DNA from: Pelagibius sp050330205 | GTDB taxonomy: Bacteria; Pseudomonadota; Alphaproteobacteria; Kiloniellales; Kiloniellaceae | Assembly: GCA_050330205.1 (NCBI GenBank) | Contig: JBHJOA010000016.1 | Span: 1 to 64,000 of the forward strand | Length of the DNA: 64,000 nt | Reading direction: 5' to 3' | Shown: positions 17,012 to 25,532 of the stretch, in pieces | How the letters are laid out: each line of letters opens with the position of its first letter | Position numbering within the stretch: position 1 is the stretch's first letter | The notes under the pieces: generated by a model | What the model was told of the DNA's origin: nothing | Databases searched by the model: none | What the model saw: only the letters and a program-made list of their open reading frames with translations | Program-made: the position numbers and the translations under genes

Positions 17012-17527
17012 TCACCGATCCGGCTCCGCCAGCGTCTTGCGGAAGTTGACGTCGGTCGGGCGGGTGTAACCGGGATGGCTGCCCTCGCCGATCTTCTCGA
17101 AGCCCAAGGCACCGAAGGCGCGGTGGTTTTCGGTCAGTTCGATGCGCGCCTGCAGCTCCAGGGCCTTGAAGCCACGAGCCCGCGCATTCGCCTCGGCCAG
17201 GGCGAACATGCGCCGCGCGACGCCACGACCCTGCAGCCCCGGCCGCACGGCGATCTTGCCGAGGTAGAGGATCTCGCCGCGCGCGGCAGCGAAGAGGCAG
17301 CCGGCCAGGGCGCCGTCGGCGAAGGCAAGGATCATCTCCTCGGCCGCCGCCTTGGCCGCTAGCTGCTGCAGGTCGAGGGCATGCAGCGACGACGGCGGAT
17401 CGATGCGCCCGTCCATATAGGCGAAGGCCTCGCGCAGCAGGGCGAGCAGCCCGTCCCAGTCGTCGAAGTCCCGCGGATTGGCGACGATCTCGATGCGTTC
17501 GGCAATCGCCGGCTGGAACGCCTGCAT
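17012..17527 (-). CDS. GNAT family N-acetyltransferase
   Basis: A 171-residue acetyltransferase. The acetyl-CoA loop is PGLQGRGVARRM, followed by ALAEANARARGFKALELQ and the family end AFGALGFEKIG. The substrate is unknown. The ATG at 17527 lies 5 bp after the stop of the DapA-family gene, and the LpxA-like gene follows after 16 bp, so the three probably form one transcript. If the pathway builds an amino sugar, this enzyme could add an N-acetyl group before the LpxA-like step, but that is inference. Confidence 0.85.
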   Translation of the reverse strand: MQAFQPAIAERIEIVANPRDFDDWDGLLALLREAFAYMDGRIDPPSSLHALDLQQLAAKAAAEEMILAFADGALAGCLFAAARGEILYLGKIAVRPGLQGRGVARRMFALAEANARARGFKALELQARIELTENHRAFGALGFEKIGEGSHPGYTRPTDVNFRKTLAEPDR

Positions 17528-17532
17528 GGCCG

Positions 17533-18435
17533 TCACGCCGCCAGCGCGGGCCGCGTGTCGATGGCCTGCTGGACCAGGGCCACGATGCGCTCGCGCTCCT
17601 CGCCCACCAGCGGCAGGCGCGGCGCGCGGCAGTCCTCGGTGCCGTGGCCGCAGATCGCCTGGGCCAGCTTGATGTACTGCACCAGCTTGGGATGGCAATC
17701 GAGGTGCAGCACCGGCGTGAACCAGCGATAAAGTTCCAGCGCTTCGCGGTAGCGGCCGTCGATGGCCAGCTTCCAGAGGTGCAGCGTCTCCTCGGGGAAG
17801 GCGTTGACCAGGCCGGCGACGGTGCCGACGGCGCCCAGCATCACCGATTCCATCACCAGGTCGTCGACGCCGCCGAACAATACATAGCGGTCGCCGCAGG
17901 CGTTCACGATGTCGGTCAGGCGGCGCGGATCGTCGGAGGACTCCTTGATCGCCACCAGCATCGGTTCGTCGGCCAGCTCGGCGAACATTTCCGGCGTGAT
18001 GTCAACGCCATAGACGACGGGGTTGTTGTAGCACATGACCGGCAGGCCGGCGGCGCGCGCGACCTCGCGGAAGTGCGCCATGGTCTCCCGCGGGTCCGAT
18101 TTGTAGACCATGGCCGGCAGCACCATGAGGCCATCGGCGCCCAGCGCCTCGACGTCCTCGGCGTAGCGGCAGGCGGCGCGGGTCGTGGTCTCGGCGACGC
18201 CGGCGATCACCGGCACCCGGCCGTCGGCGGTTTCGACCGCCGCCTTCACCACCCGGCGCTTCTCCTCGGGCGTCAGCGAGCAGTTCTCCCCCACCGTGCC
18301 GAGCATCACCAGGCCGTGCACCCCGGCACGGATCAGCATGTCCAGGTGCGCCGTGGTCGCCTCCAGGTCGAGCGCCTCCGTGGGCGTGAACTGGGTCGTC
18401 GCCGCGGGGAACACACCCTGCCATTCAACCGTCAT
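17533..18435 (-). CDS. dihydrodipicolinate synthase family aldolase/deaminase
   Basis: Class I aldolase-fold protein of 300 residues. The Schiff-base lysine is Lys164 (VAIKESSDD) and the conserved tyrosine is Tyr136 (CYNNP). The GTVGEN motif (46-51) binds the keto-acid carboxylate. The sequence differs from true DapA, and family members include sugar-acid aldolases and pyrroline-4-hydroxy-2-carboxylate deaminase of hydroxyproline breakdown. The nearby hydroxyproline epimerase supports the latter, while the GNAT and LpxA-like genes downstream argue for something else. It starts at 18435, divergent from the GntR gene across a 292-bp region. Confidence 0.82.
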   Translation of the reverse strand: MTVEWQGVFPAATTQFTPTEALDLEATTAHLDMLIRAGVHGLVMLGTVGENCSLTPEEKRRVVKAAVETADGRVPVIAGVAETTTRAACRYAEDVEALGADGLMVLPAMVYKSDPRETMAHFREVARAAGLPVMCYNNPVVYGVDITPEMFAELADEPMLVAIKESSDDPRRLTDIVNACGDRYVLFGGVDDLVMESVMLGAVGTVAGLVNAFPEETLHLWKLAIDGRYREALELYRWFTPVLHLDCHPKLVQYIKLAQAICGHGTEDCRAPRLPLVGEERERIVALVQQAIDTRPALAA

Positions 18436-18604
18436 GATCTCTCGTCTCCAAAAAACGTGCCTGCCTTCGCTGCTCTAGCATGGCGTGGCCGGCGTTGTCT
18501 TGGAACAGGCAAGGCGGAGCCTCGCGGGATTCCGGGGGACCGGGACCGCCCGTCGCGCGCCGCCTTGACGCGGGACCCTCGAAGCGGCTTTAATAGGTTT
18601 CAAA

Positions 18605-18617
18605 TTGGTCATACCAA
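18605..18617. promoter_or_regulatory. FadR-type operator upstream of the GntR regulator
   Basis: TTGGTCATACCAA is an inverted repeat (TTGGT/ACCAA with 3-bp centre) that fits the TNGTNNNACNA pattern bound by FadR-subfamily GntR regulators. It lies about 110 bp before the regulator start at 18728, next to an AT-rich stretch (TTTAATAGGTTTCAAATT) likely to be a promoter. The same core, with one base changed at the centre, stands in front of glcD (27064-27080). The rest of the 18436-18727 gap shows no gene. Confidence 0.65.
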
Positions 18618-18727
18618 AATGCCAGTACGGCAATCCACTCACCAAGGGGAGGCCGGCCAAGGGCAGCAGTGGGCAGTCCAGAGGACCGCCGATCAGGGCT
18701 GACGCCGCGCGCCGGGAGAGACGAGCC

Positions 18728-19486
18728 ATGGATCGCAGATTTCAGGAAATTCCGCGCGAGCGCGTGGCGGACCGCATCGCCGGCGAGCTGCTGCGCATGA
18801 TCTCCAGCGGCGAGCTGGCGCCGGGCGAGCGCCTGCCCGGCGAGCGGCAGCTGGCCGACATGATGGGCGTCAGCCGGGTTTCCGTGCGCGCCGCCCTGCA
18901 GCAGCTGAAGGCGCAGGGCTTCGTCACCGCGGTGCAGGGTGGCGGCACCCGCATCACCGCGGCGGCCGACCAGCTCGATTCGGCGCTGGCCCGCCTGGTG
19001 CGCGCCAACCGCAACAACCTGCACGACCTCGCCGAGGTGCGCGCCAACTTGGAAGTCTGGGCGGCACGCCGCGCGGCCGAGCGCGCGACGCCGGAGCAGC
19101 TTTCCGAGATCGAGCGCTGCTTTGCGACCATCATGAGCCCGGACCGTCCGTCGCGCGCCAAGGCCGAGGACGACCTGAACTTCCACCTGGCGATCGCCAA
19201 GGCGTCCAACTCCGCCGTCTTCATGCACCTGATGTCGGTGCTGGGCGACATCCTGGAGCAGATGTTCGCCTTCCACCGCTACAGCCTCTACGCCAGCCCG
19301 GCCGACGACCGCCGCTTCATGGAGCAGCACCGGGCCATCTGGGCGGCGATCCAGCGCGGCGATGGCGACGCCGCCGAGGAAGCCATGCGCGAGCACCTGC
19401 ACACCGTGCTGTCGCGCTATGAAGAGGAAGCAGACGAGGATGCGGCGGCCTTTCCGGCCCCGCCGCAGGCGGCCGCCCAGGGCTGA
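18728..19486 (+). CDS. GntR family regulator, FadR subfamily (FCD domain)
   Basis: A DNA-binding regulator of 252 residues. An N-terminal winged helix (RQLADMMGVSRVSVRAALQQLKAQGFV, about residues 40-66) is followed by an all-alpha FCD effector domain. FCD domains usually bind small carboxylates through metal-coordinating His and Asp residues; FHLAIAKASNSAVF and ENMFAFH-like segments are visible. The ATG at 18728 fits a GAGAGACGAGCC leader; the frame extends to 18605, into the operator. It lies 2 bp before the glycerate kinase gene, so they are co-transcribed. Likely ligands are glycolate, glyoxylate or a similar hydroxy acid, as for GlcC. It is probably autoregulated through the palindrome at 18605. 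Confidence 0.88.
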   Translation: MDRRFQEIPRERVADRIAGELLRMISSGELAPGERLPGERQLADMMGVSRVSVRAALQQLKAQGFVTAVQGGGTRITAAADQLDSALARLVRANRNNLHDLAEVRANLEVWAARRAAERATPEQLSEIERCFATIMSPDRPSRAKAEDDLNFHLAIAKASNSAVFMHLMSVLGDILEQMFAFHRYSLYASPADDRRFMEQHRAIWAAIQRGDGDAAEEAMREHLHTVLSRYEEEADEDAAAFPAPPQAAAQG

Positions 19487-19488
19487 CC

Positions 19489-20781
19489 ATGGCCCTGTCC
19501 GATCCCGGCGCTCTGCTGCGCCGGCTGTTCGACGCGGCCCTGGCCGCCGCCGACCCGGCCAAGGCCGTGCCGCGTTTCCTGCCAGAACCGCCGCCCAAGG
19601 GCTCGGGAGGCCGCACCCTGGTGGTCGGCGCCGGCAAGGCCGCCGGCGCCATGGCCCGGGCGGTGGAGGACCACTGGCAGGGCCCGCTCGACGGCCTCGT
19701 CGTCACCCGTTACGGCCATGCCGTCGCCTGCGCGCGCATCGAGGTGGTGGAGGCGGCGCACCCGGTGCCCGACCGGGCCGGCCTCGACGCCGCCCGCCGC
19801 ATCCTCGAGAAGGTGCAGAACCTGGGCCCCGACGACCTGGTGCTCTGCCTGATCTCCGGCGGTGGCTCCGCGCTGCTTTCCCTGCCCGCCCTCGGCATCA
19901 CCCTGGAGGAGAAGCAGGCCGTCAACAAGGCGCTGCTGCGCTCCGGCGCCGCGATCGACGAGATGAACTGCCTGCGCAAGCACCTCTCCGCCATCAAGGG
20001 CGGGCGCCTGGCCGCCGCCGCCGCGCCGGCCCGGGTGATCAGCCTGCTGATCTCCGACGTGCCGGGCGACGACCCGGCGGTGATCGCCTCCGGTCCCACG
20101 GTGGCGGATCCGACCAGCTTCGCCGACGCCCTGGCGATCCTCGACAAGTACGGCATCGACGCGCCGGCGTCGGTGCGCGCGCACCTGGAAAAAGCCGAGG
20201 ACGAGACGCCGAAGCCCGGCGACCCCCGCCTTGCCCGCGGCGAGACGCGGCTGATCGCGCGGCCCCAGGACGCGCTGGAAGCCGCCGCCGCGGCGGCGCG
20301 CGCGGCCGGGGTGACGCCGGTGATCCTCGGCGACGCCATCGAGGGCGAAGCCCGTGAGGTAGCCCGCGTGATGGCCGCCATCGCCCGCCAGTCGGCCCGC
20401 TTCGGCCAGCCGGCACCGGCACCCTGCGTGCTGCTGTCCGGCGGCGAAACCACCGTGACCCTGCGCGGCAACGGCCGCGGCGGTCGCAACGCGGAGTTCC
20501 TGCTGGCGCTCGCCGTGGCGCTGGAAGGGGTCGCCGGCATCCATGCGATCGCCTGCGATACCGACGGCATCGACGGCAGCGAGGACAACGCCGGCGCGCT
20601 TGCCGGGCCGGACAGCCTGGCCCGGGCGGCGGCGGCCGGCCTCGACGCCAAAGCGATGCTGGCGAACAACGACGGCTACGGCTTCTTCGCCGCGCTCGAC
20701 GACCTGGTGGTAACCGGGCCGACACTCACCAACGTGAACGACTTCCGCGCCGTGTTCATCGACAAGGGCGCCGGCCACTGA
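19489..20781 (+). CDS. glycerate 2-kinase, MOFRL family
   Basis: ATP-dependent kinase of 430 residues that makes 2-phosphoglycerate from D-glycerate. The N-terminal DUF4147 domain shows VVGAGKAAGAMA (about 45-56) and LISGGGSALL (about 123-132). The C-terminal MOFRL domain shows LLSGGETTVTLRGNGRGGRN and ends DTDGIDG...NDGYGFF. Members were formerly mislabelled hydroxypyruvate reductase (TtuD). It follows the FCD regulator by 2 bp and precedes pyruvate kinase, so glyoxylate-derived glycerate can flow to 2-phosphoglycerate, PEP and pyruvate. Glyoxylate carboligase and tartronate semialdehyde reductase are not in the window. Confidence 0.92.
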   Translation: MALSDPGALLRRLFDAALAAADPAKAVPRFLPEPPPKGSGGRTLVVGAGKAAGAMARAVEDHWQGPLDGLVVTRYGHAVACARIEVVEAAHPVPDRAGLDAARRILEKVQNLGPDDLVLCLISGGGSALLSLPALGITLEEKQAVNKALLRSGAAIDEMNCLRKHLSAIKGGRLAAAAAPARVISLLISDVPGDDPAVIASGPTVADPTSFADALAILDKYGIDAPASVRAHLEKAEDETPKPGDPRLARGETRLIARPQDALEAAAAAARAAGVTPVILGDAIEGEAREVARVMAAIARQSARFGQPAPAPCVLLSGGETTVTLRGNGRGGRNAEFLLALAVALEGVAGIHAIACDTDGIDGSEDNAGALAGPDSLARAAAAGLDAKAMLANNDGYGFFAALDDLVVTGPTLTNVNDFRAVFIDKGAGH

Positions 20782-20785
20782 ATAT

Positions 20786-20806
20786 TTCGGTTAGGCCGGA
20801 ACCGAA
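20786..20806. promoter_or_regulatory. inverted repeat between glycerate kinase and pyruvate kinase
   Basis: TTCGGTT and AACCGAA form a perfect 7-bp inverted repeat with a 7-bp centre (AGGCCGG) in the 45-bp gap between the two genes. No T-run follows. It could be an operator or an mRNA hairpin that adjusts pyruvate kinase expression within the operon. Confidence 0.4.
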
Positions 20807-20826
20807 TCCTGGGTAGACTCCGCGCC

Positions 20827-22245
20827 ATGCGACGCCAAAGAAAAGCCAAGATCCTTGCCACGCTCGGCCCGGCCAGTTCGAGCAAGGAGATGATCCGTGA
20901 GCTGTTCCGCGCGGGCGCGGACGTCTTTCGCCTCAACTTCAGCCACGGCAGCCACGACGATCACCGCGAGCGCTACGAGGCGATCCGCGAGATCGAAGCG
21001 GAGTTGGAGCGGCCGATCGGAATCCTTGCCGACCTGCAGGGACCGAAGCTCCGGGTCGGCAAGCTGGAGGGCGGCGAGGTAACCCTGAAGGCGGGGCAGG
21101 CGTTTCGCCTCGACCTCGACGAGACGCCGGGCGATACCAAGCGCGCGCCGTTGCTCCATCCGGAGATCTTCGCGGCGATCTCGAACGGCACCTCGCTGCT
21201 GATCGACGACGGCAAGCTGCGCCTGGAAGTGCAGGACTGCACGCCCGACTACGCCGAAACCCGGGTGGTGACCGGCGGCGCGCTGCGCGATCACAAGGGC
21301 GTCAACCTGCCGGGCGTCATCCTGCCGATCTCGCCGATCACCGAAAAGGACCGGGTCGACCTGGAGTTCGCGCTCGACCTCGGGGTCGACTGGATCGCGC
21401 TGTCGTTCATCCAGCGCCCGGAAGACCTCACCGAGGCGCGCCGCCTGGTCGGCGACCGCGCGGCCATCATGACCAAGGTCGAGAAACCCGCCGCGCTCGA
21501 CTGCCTGGCACAACTCATCGCGCTGTCCGACGCCGTCATGGTGGCGCGCGGCGATCTCGGCGTCGAGATGCCGCCCGAGGCCATCCCCAGCCGGCAGAAG
21601 CAGATCATCCACGCCTGCCGGCTTTCCGGCATCCCGGTGGTGGTGGCGACCCAGATGCTGGAATCGATGATCTCGGCGCCGGCACCGACCCGCGCCGAGG
21701 CCTCAGACGTCGCCACCGCGGTCTACGACGGCGCCGACGCGGTGATGCTCTCGGCCGAGTCCGCCGCCGGCAAGTACCCGCGCGAGGCGGTCACCTTCAT
21801 GGACCGCATCATCCGCTCGACCGAGGCCGATCCGGCCTACCGCGGCATCCTGCACGCGCGTGACGGCGCGCCCGAGGCGACCGGCGCCGACGCCATCTCC
21901 GCCGCCGCCTCCCAGGTCGCCGCGACCCTCGAAACCGCCGCCATCGTCACCTACACCATGTCCGGATCGACGGCGCTGCGCGCCGCGCGGCAGCGCCCCA
22001 ATGCGCCGATCATGGTGCTGACCAACGAACTGCGCACGGCGCGCCGCCTGGCCGGCCTGTGGGGCGCGCACTGCGTGCTGACCGAGGACGTTTCGAACAC
22101 CCAGGAGATGGTGGAGAAGGCCTGCCGCCTGGCGGTTCGCGAGGGGATGGCCAATCTGGGCGACACCCTGGTAATCACCGCCGGCGTGCCGTTCAAGACG
22201 CAGGGCACCACCAACATGCTGCGTATCGCCCGCGTCGATTACTGA
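20827..22245 (+). CDS. pyk: pyruvate kinase
   Basis: Converts PEP and ADP to pyruvate and ATP. The length of 472 residues is usual. Visible are the substrate/nucleotide start KAKILATLGPAS, the FRLNFSHG segment, the catalytic lysine region IMTKVEKPAALD (Lys about 217-220), MVARGDLGVEMP, and the C-terminal allosteric domain (TMSGSTALRAARQRP). It is the third gene of the regulator-glycerate kinase-pyruvate kinase run, which suggests control together with growth on C2 acids. A GntR-linked paralogue is common in such clusters. Whether this is the only pyruvate kinase is unknown. Confidence 0.95.
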   Translation: MRRQRKAKILATLGPASSSKEMIRELFRAGADVFRLNFSHGSHDDHRERYEAIREIEAELERPIGILADLQGPKLRVGKLEGGEVTLKAGQAFRLDLDETPGDTKRAPLLHPEIFAAISNGTSLLIDDGKLRLEVQDCTPDYAETRVVTGGALRDHKGVNLPGVILPISPITEKDRVDLEFALDLGVDWIALSFIQRPEDLTEARRLVGDRAAIMTKVEKPAALDCLAQLIALSDAVMVARGDLGVEMPPEAIPSRQKQIIHACRLSGIPVVVATQMLESMISAPAPTRAEASDVATAVYDGADAVMLSAESAAGKYPREAVTFMDRIIRSTEADPAYRGILHARDGAPEATGADAISAAASQVAATLETAAIVTYTMSGSTALRAARQRPNAPIMVLTNELRTARRLAGLWGAHCVLTEDVSNTQEMVEKACRLAVREGMANLGDTLVITAGVPFKTQGTTNMLRIARVDY

Positions 22246-22257
22246 GGCGCCGTCCGG

Positions 22258-22815
22258 TCAGGTCTCGCGGTCGCGCAGGATCTTGCGCAGCTGCTCGGCG
22301 TTGATCGCCGCCGAGGTCATCTGCGGGTGGATATCCAGCGCCGCCTCGAAGGCCTCGAGCGCGCGGCGTTCGTCCTCCAGCTTCACATAGACCAGGCCGC
22401 GGCCCGCGAGGGCGCCGAAGTGGCGCGGCTCCAGCTCCAGGGTCTTGGCGATATCCGCCAGGGATTTGCCGTAGTTGCCGAGCAGGTAGTTGACGGTCGC
22501 CCGCTTGTTCCAGCCTTCCGCGAAATCCGGCGCGATGAGCACCATCTGGTCGAACTTGCCGAGGGCGTGGGGGTGGTCGCCGCGGTTCATCGCCAGGATG
22601 CCGTCGCGCATCAGGCCGCGCACGGCGCCGTCGTCCGACTCGATCCAGACGCGCCAGATCAGGCCCTCGATCTGCTGCGCCTCGGCAGGTCCCGGCGCCG
22701 CCAGCAGGCTGGCGAAGAGCCCCTCGAGGCGGCTGTCGTTCTGGTCGGCGCGCGCCGTCAAGGCCGCCGAAAGGACGACGAGGATCGCGATCGCTGTGGC
22801 CGACAGGCGCCTCAT
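22258..22815 (-). CDS. exported tetratricopeptide-repeat protein
   Basis: A 185-residue protein with a signal peptide (MRRLSATAIAILVVLSAALTARA, cleavage after about residue 23), so it is probably periplasmic. Three TPR-like helix pairs are seen from residue 68 on (LMRDGILAMNRGDHPHALGKF; WNKRATVNYLLGNYGKSLADI; GRGLVYVKLEDERRALEAF). Such repeats hold protein partners; the partner is unknown. It lies convergent with pyruvate kinase, stop to stop 12 bp apart, and has its own promoter region at 22816-22970. Confidence 0.85.
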   Translation of the reverse strand: MRRLSATAIAILVVLSAALTARADQNDSRLEGLFASLLAAPGPAEAQQIEGLIWRVWIESDDGAVRGLMRDGILAMNRGDHPHALGKFDQMVLIAPDFAEGWNKRATVNYLLGNYGKSLADIAKTLELEPRHFGALAGRGLVYVKLEDERRALEAFEAALDIHPQMTSAAINAEQLRKILRDRET

Positions 22816-22970
22816 GACGTCGATTATGGCGCAATCGCCGCCCCCGCCAAAGCGCCGCTCGACACCTCTTGATCACAAATCTTTGAAATCGAAAGCTGGC
22901 ATGTCGGGCGAGGCCGGCGGCGTAAGCCGCTAAGATTCCGAAAAGTCGTTGCCCCCCCGTCCGGCGGAAG

Positions 22971-24263
22971 CTAACGCGCCGCCAGGGCCCGGGGCGGCGG
23001 CCCGCCGGTCGCCCAGTCGAGCAGTTCCACGGTGTGCACCACCGGGATCGTGGTGCCGCCGGCGATCTGGGTCATGCAGCCGATGTTGCCGGTGGCGATG
23101 ACGTCCGGCCGGGTGCTTTCGATGTTGGCGACCTTGCGCGCCTTCAGGCGCTCGGCGATGGCGGGCTGCAGCAGGTTGTAGGTGCCCGCCGAGCCGCAGC
23201 AGAGATGGCCCTCCGGCACCTCCTTCACGGCGAAGCCGGCCGCTGCCAGCAGCGCCTTGGGCTCGCGGCGGACCTGCTGGCCGTGCTGCAGCGAGCAGGC
23301 CGAGTGGTAGGCGACGGTAAGCTGCTGCTGGACGGCCGGCGCCGTCAGGCCGAGTCCGTCGAGATACTCGGTGACGTCCCGGGTGATGGCGGAGATTCTC
23401 GCCGCGCGGTCCTTCCAGGCGGCATCCTCGCGCAGCATGAAGCCGTAGTCCTTGACCGTGGTGCCGCAGCCGGAGGCGTTGACGATGACGGCATCCAGCC
23501 CCTCGCCCTCCAGTTCGCGGCTCCAGGCGGCGACGTTGCTGCGCGCCGAGTCCAGGGCCGGCGCCTCGCGGCCCATGTGATGGACCAGCGCGCCGCAGCA
23601 GCCGGCCCCCTTCGCCACCACCACCTCGACTCCGTGGCGGGTCAGCAGACGCACCGTCGCCTCGTTGATCTCCGGCGCCAGCACCTTCTGAGCGCAGCCG
23701 GTCAGCAGCGCCACGCGGCCGCGCCGCGCGCCCTCGGCCGCGAAGACCTGTGGCCGGTCGACACCGCTGGGCGCGCGCACCTCCGCCGGCGCCATGGCCA
23801 GCAGGCCCTTCAGCCGGCCCGGCATGAGCCCGGCCAGCGGCTTGGCGAAGAACGCACCGAGCAGCGCCAGGCGGAAACGTGTCGGGTGCGGCAGCACGAA
23901 GGCGAGCAGCCGGCGCAGCAGGCGGTCCGGCAGCGGCCGGCGATAGGTCTCCGCGATGTGCCTGCGGGCGTGATCGACCAGGTGCATGTAGTGCACGCCG
24001 GAAGGACAGGTGGTCATGCAGGAGAGGCAGGACAGGCAGCGGTCGATGTGCTTCACCACGTCGGGCGAAGCCGCGCGGTCGTTTTCCAGCATGTCCTTGA
24101 TGAGGTAGATGCGCCCGCGCGGGCTGTCGAGTTCGTCGCCCAGCAGGACGTAGGTCGGACAGGTCGCCGTGCAGAAGCCGCAGTGCACGCAGGTGCGCAG
24201 GATGCGCTCGGACTCCGCGACGTCAGGATCGGCGAGCTGGGCCAGCGAGAAATTCGTCTGCAT
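22971..24263 (-). CDS. glcF: glycolate oxidase iron-sulfur subunit
   Basis: Electron-transfer subunit of membrane-linked glycolate dehydrogenase, 430 residues. Two 4Fe-4S motifs are clear: Cys25-x2-Cys28-x2-Cys31-x3-Cys35, then Cys76-x2-Cys79-x2-Cys82-x3-Cys86. Two CCG domains follow (GCCGALVHHMG and CCGSAGTYNL), as in LutA and GlpC. It passes electrons from the FAD subunits to quinone. It lies 10 bp downstream of glcE in a glcD-glcE-glcF operon. The order and spacing match the E. coli glc genes. The regulator is probably the FCD protein at 18728. Confidence 0.95.
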   Translation of the reverse strand: MQTNFSLAQLADPDVAESERILRTCVHCGFCTATCPTYVLLGDELDSPRGRIYLIKDMLENDRAASPDVVKHIDRCLSCLSCMTTCPSGVHYMHLVDHARRHIAETYRRPLPDRLLRRLLAFVLPHPTRFRLALLGAFFAKPLAGLMPGRLKGLLAMAPAEVRAPSGVDRPQVFAAEGARRGRVALLTGCAQKVLAPEINEATVRLLTRHGVEVVVAKGAGCCGALVHHMGREAPALDSARSNVAAWSRELEGEGLDAVIVNASGCGTTVKDYGFMLREDAAWKDRAARISAITRDVTEYLDGLGLTAPAVQQQLTVAYHSACSLQHGQQVRREPKALLAAAGFAVKEVPEGHLCCGSAGTYNLLQPAIAERLKARKVANIESTRPDVIATGNIGCMTQIAGGTTIPVVHTVELLDWATGGPPPRALAAR

Positions 24264-24273
24264 TTCCTGGTCC

Positions 24274-25521
24274 CTAGAGCCCGGCGTACATGCGCCCGGG
24301 GTTGAGCACCCGCTGGGGATCGAAGCTGTCCTTCACGCGCCGCGTCAGCGCCGCGGTCGCGACATCCTGCGGCTGGAACACCTCGACGGCGGCGCGCAAC
24401 TCCAGCGGCGCGCGGATGAGCGTCGCATGGCCGCCGACGCCGGCGACGGCCGCGCGCACGACGGCGGCACCGGCATGGTCCGCGCCGTCCCGCGGCACCG
24501 CCAGCCAGACGAGGCCGCCGCCCCAGTCGTAGAAGGCCTCGGCGGCGGGCAACTGCGCGGCGATCGCGGCAACCGTGCGGGGACCCTCGGTCGGCGCCAC
24601 CGAGAGGCGCCACACGGCGGCCTTGTCGCGATCGACGAAGGGCCGGACGTCCCGCAGTTCCCGCCAGAAGAGGTGCGAATTGTGGCTGTGCAGTTCCTCA
24701 GTCGCCCCGAGATCGGCCAGGTCGCGCCGCAGCGCAGCGCAGCGATACTCCACCGACGGCCCCGGCCCTTCCAGGCGCAGGGCGGTGACCGCGCCGCCGG
24801 CCCCGGCAACGTAGGAAACTTCCGAGCCGGACGTCAGGGCGGCCGGCAGGTGGGCGGCGCCGGAAACCTCGTGCGGCGAACCGAGCGCGCGGGTCATGGC
24901 CTGCGCCGCCGTCGCGTCGTCGAGTCCGAGGAGGAGAACCGTGTAGGTCTTCTCCGGACGCGGCAGCACCTTGACCGTCACGTCGGTCATCGCCGCCAGG
25001 GTGCCATGGGAGCCGCAGAGCAGCTTGCAGAGGTCGTAGCCGGTCACGTTCTTCACCACGCGGCCACCCGACTTGAAGAGCTCGCCGCGGCCGGAAACCG
25101 CCTCGACGCCGAGGAAATGATCGCGGGCCGCGCCGGCCTTGATGCGCCGCGGGCCGGAGAGATTGCAGGCCAGCACGCCACCGATGGAGGCGGCACCGGC
25201 CGGGCCGCCCAGCAGCGGGCCCAGGTCCGCCGGCTCGAAGGCCAGCATCTGGCGCTGCTCGTCGAGCGCCGCCTCGAGGGTCGCCAAAGGCGTGCCGGCC
25301 CGCGCGGAGAGCACCAGTTCCTCGGGTTCGTAGAGGGTGATCCCGTCGAGGCGCGAAAGGTCGAGGCTGTGGGCGGCCTGCACCGGGCGCCCGAAACCGC
25401 GCTTGCTGCCACGCCCCAGAACTTCCAGGGGAGAAGCTTCGGCCGCCGCCCAGGCCACGACCTCGACCACCTGGTCCCGATTGTCCGGTGCAAACACCGC
25501 TGCCTTTTCGGAAGCCATCAT
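24274..25521 (-). CDS. glcE: glycolate oxidase FAD-binding subunit
   Basis: FAD_binding_4 domain protein of 415 residues and second flavoprotein subunit of glycolate dehydrogenase. The PP-loop region is seen in VLGRGSKRGFGRP (residues about 37-49), with GAASIGGVLACNLSGPRRI and VVKNVTGYDL further on; the end is SFDPQRVLNPGRMYAGL. It starts with two adjacent ATGs at 25521/25518, 11 bp after glcD. It works with GlcD and GlcF to oxidise glycolate to glyoxylate. Confidence 0.94.
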   Translation of the reverse strand: MMASEKAAVFAPDNRDQVVEVVAWAAAEASPLEVLGRGSKRGFGRPVQAAHSLDLSRLDGITLYEPEELVLSARAGTPLATLEAALDEQRQMLAFEPADLGPLLGGPAGAASIGGVLACNLSGPRRIKAGAARDHFLGVEAVSGRGELFKSGGRVVKNVTGYDLCKLLCGSHGTLAAMTDVTVKVLPRPEKTYTVLLLGLDDATAAQAMTRALGSPHEVSGAAHLPAALTSGSEVSYVAGAGGAVTALRLEGPGPSVEYRCAALRRDLADLGATEELHSHNSHLFWRELRDVRPFVDRDKAAVWRLSVAPTEGPRTVAAIAAQLPAAEAFYDWGGGLVWLAVPRDGADHAGAAVVRAAVAGVGGHATLIRAPLELRAAVEVFQPQDVATAALTRRVKDSFDPQRVLNPGRMYAGL

Positions 25522-25532
25522 CGCTGTCGACT

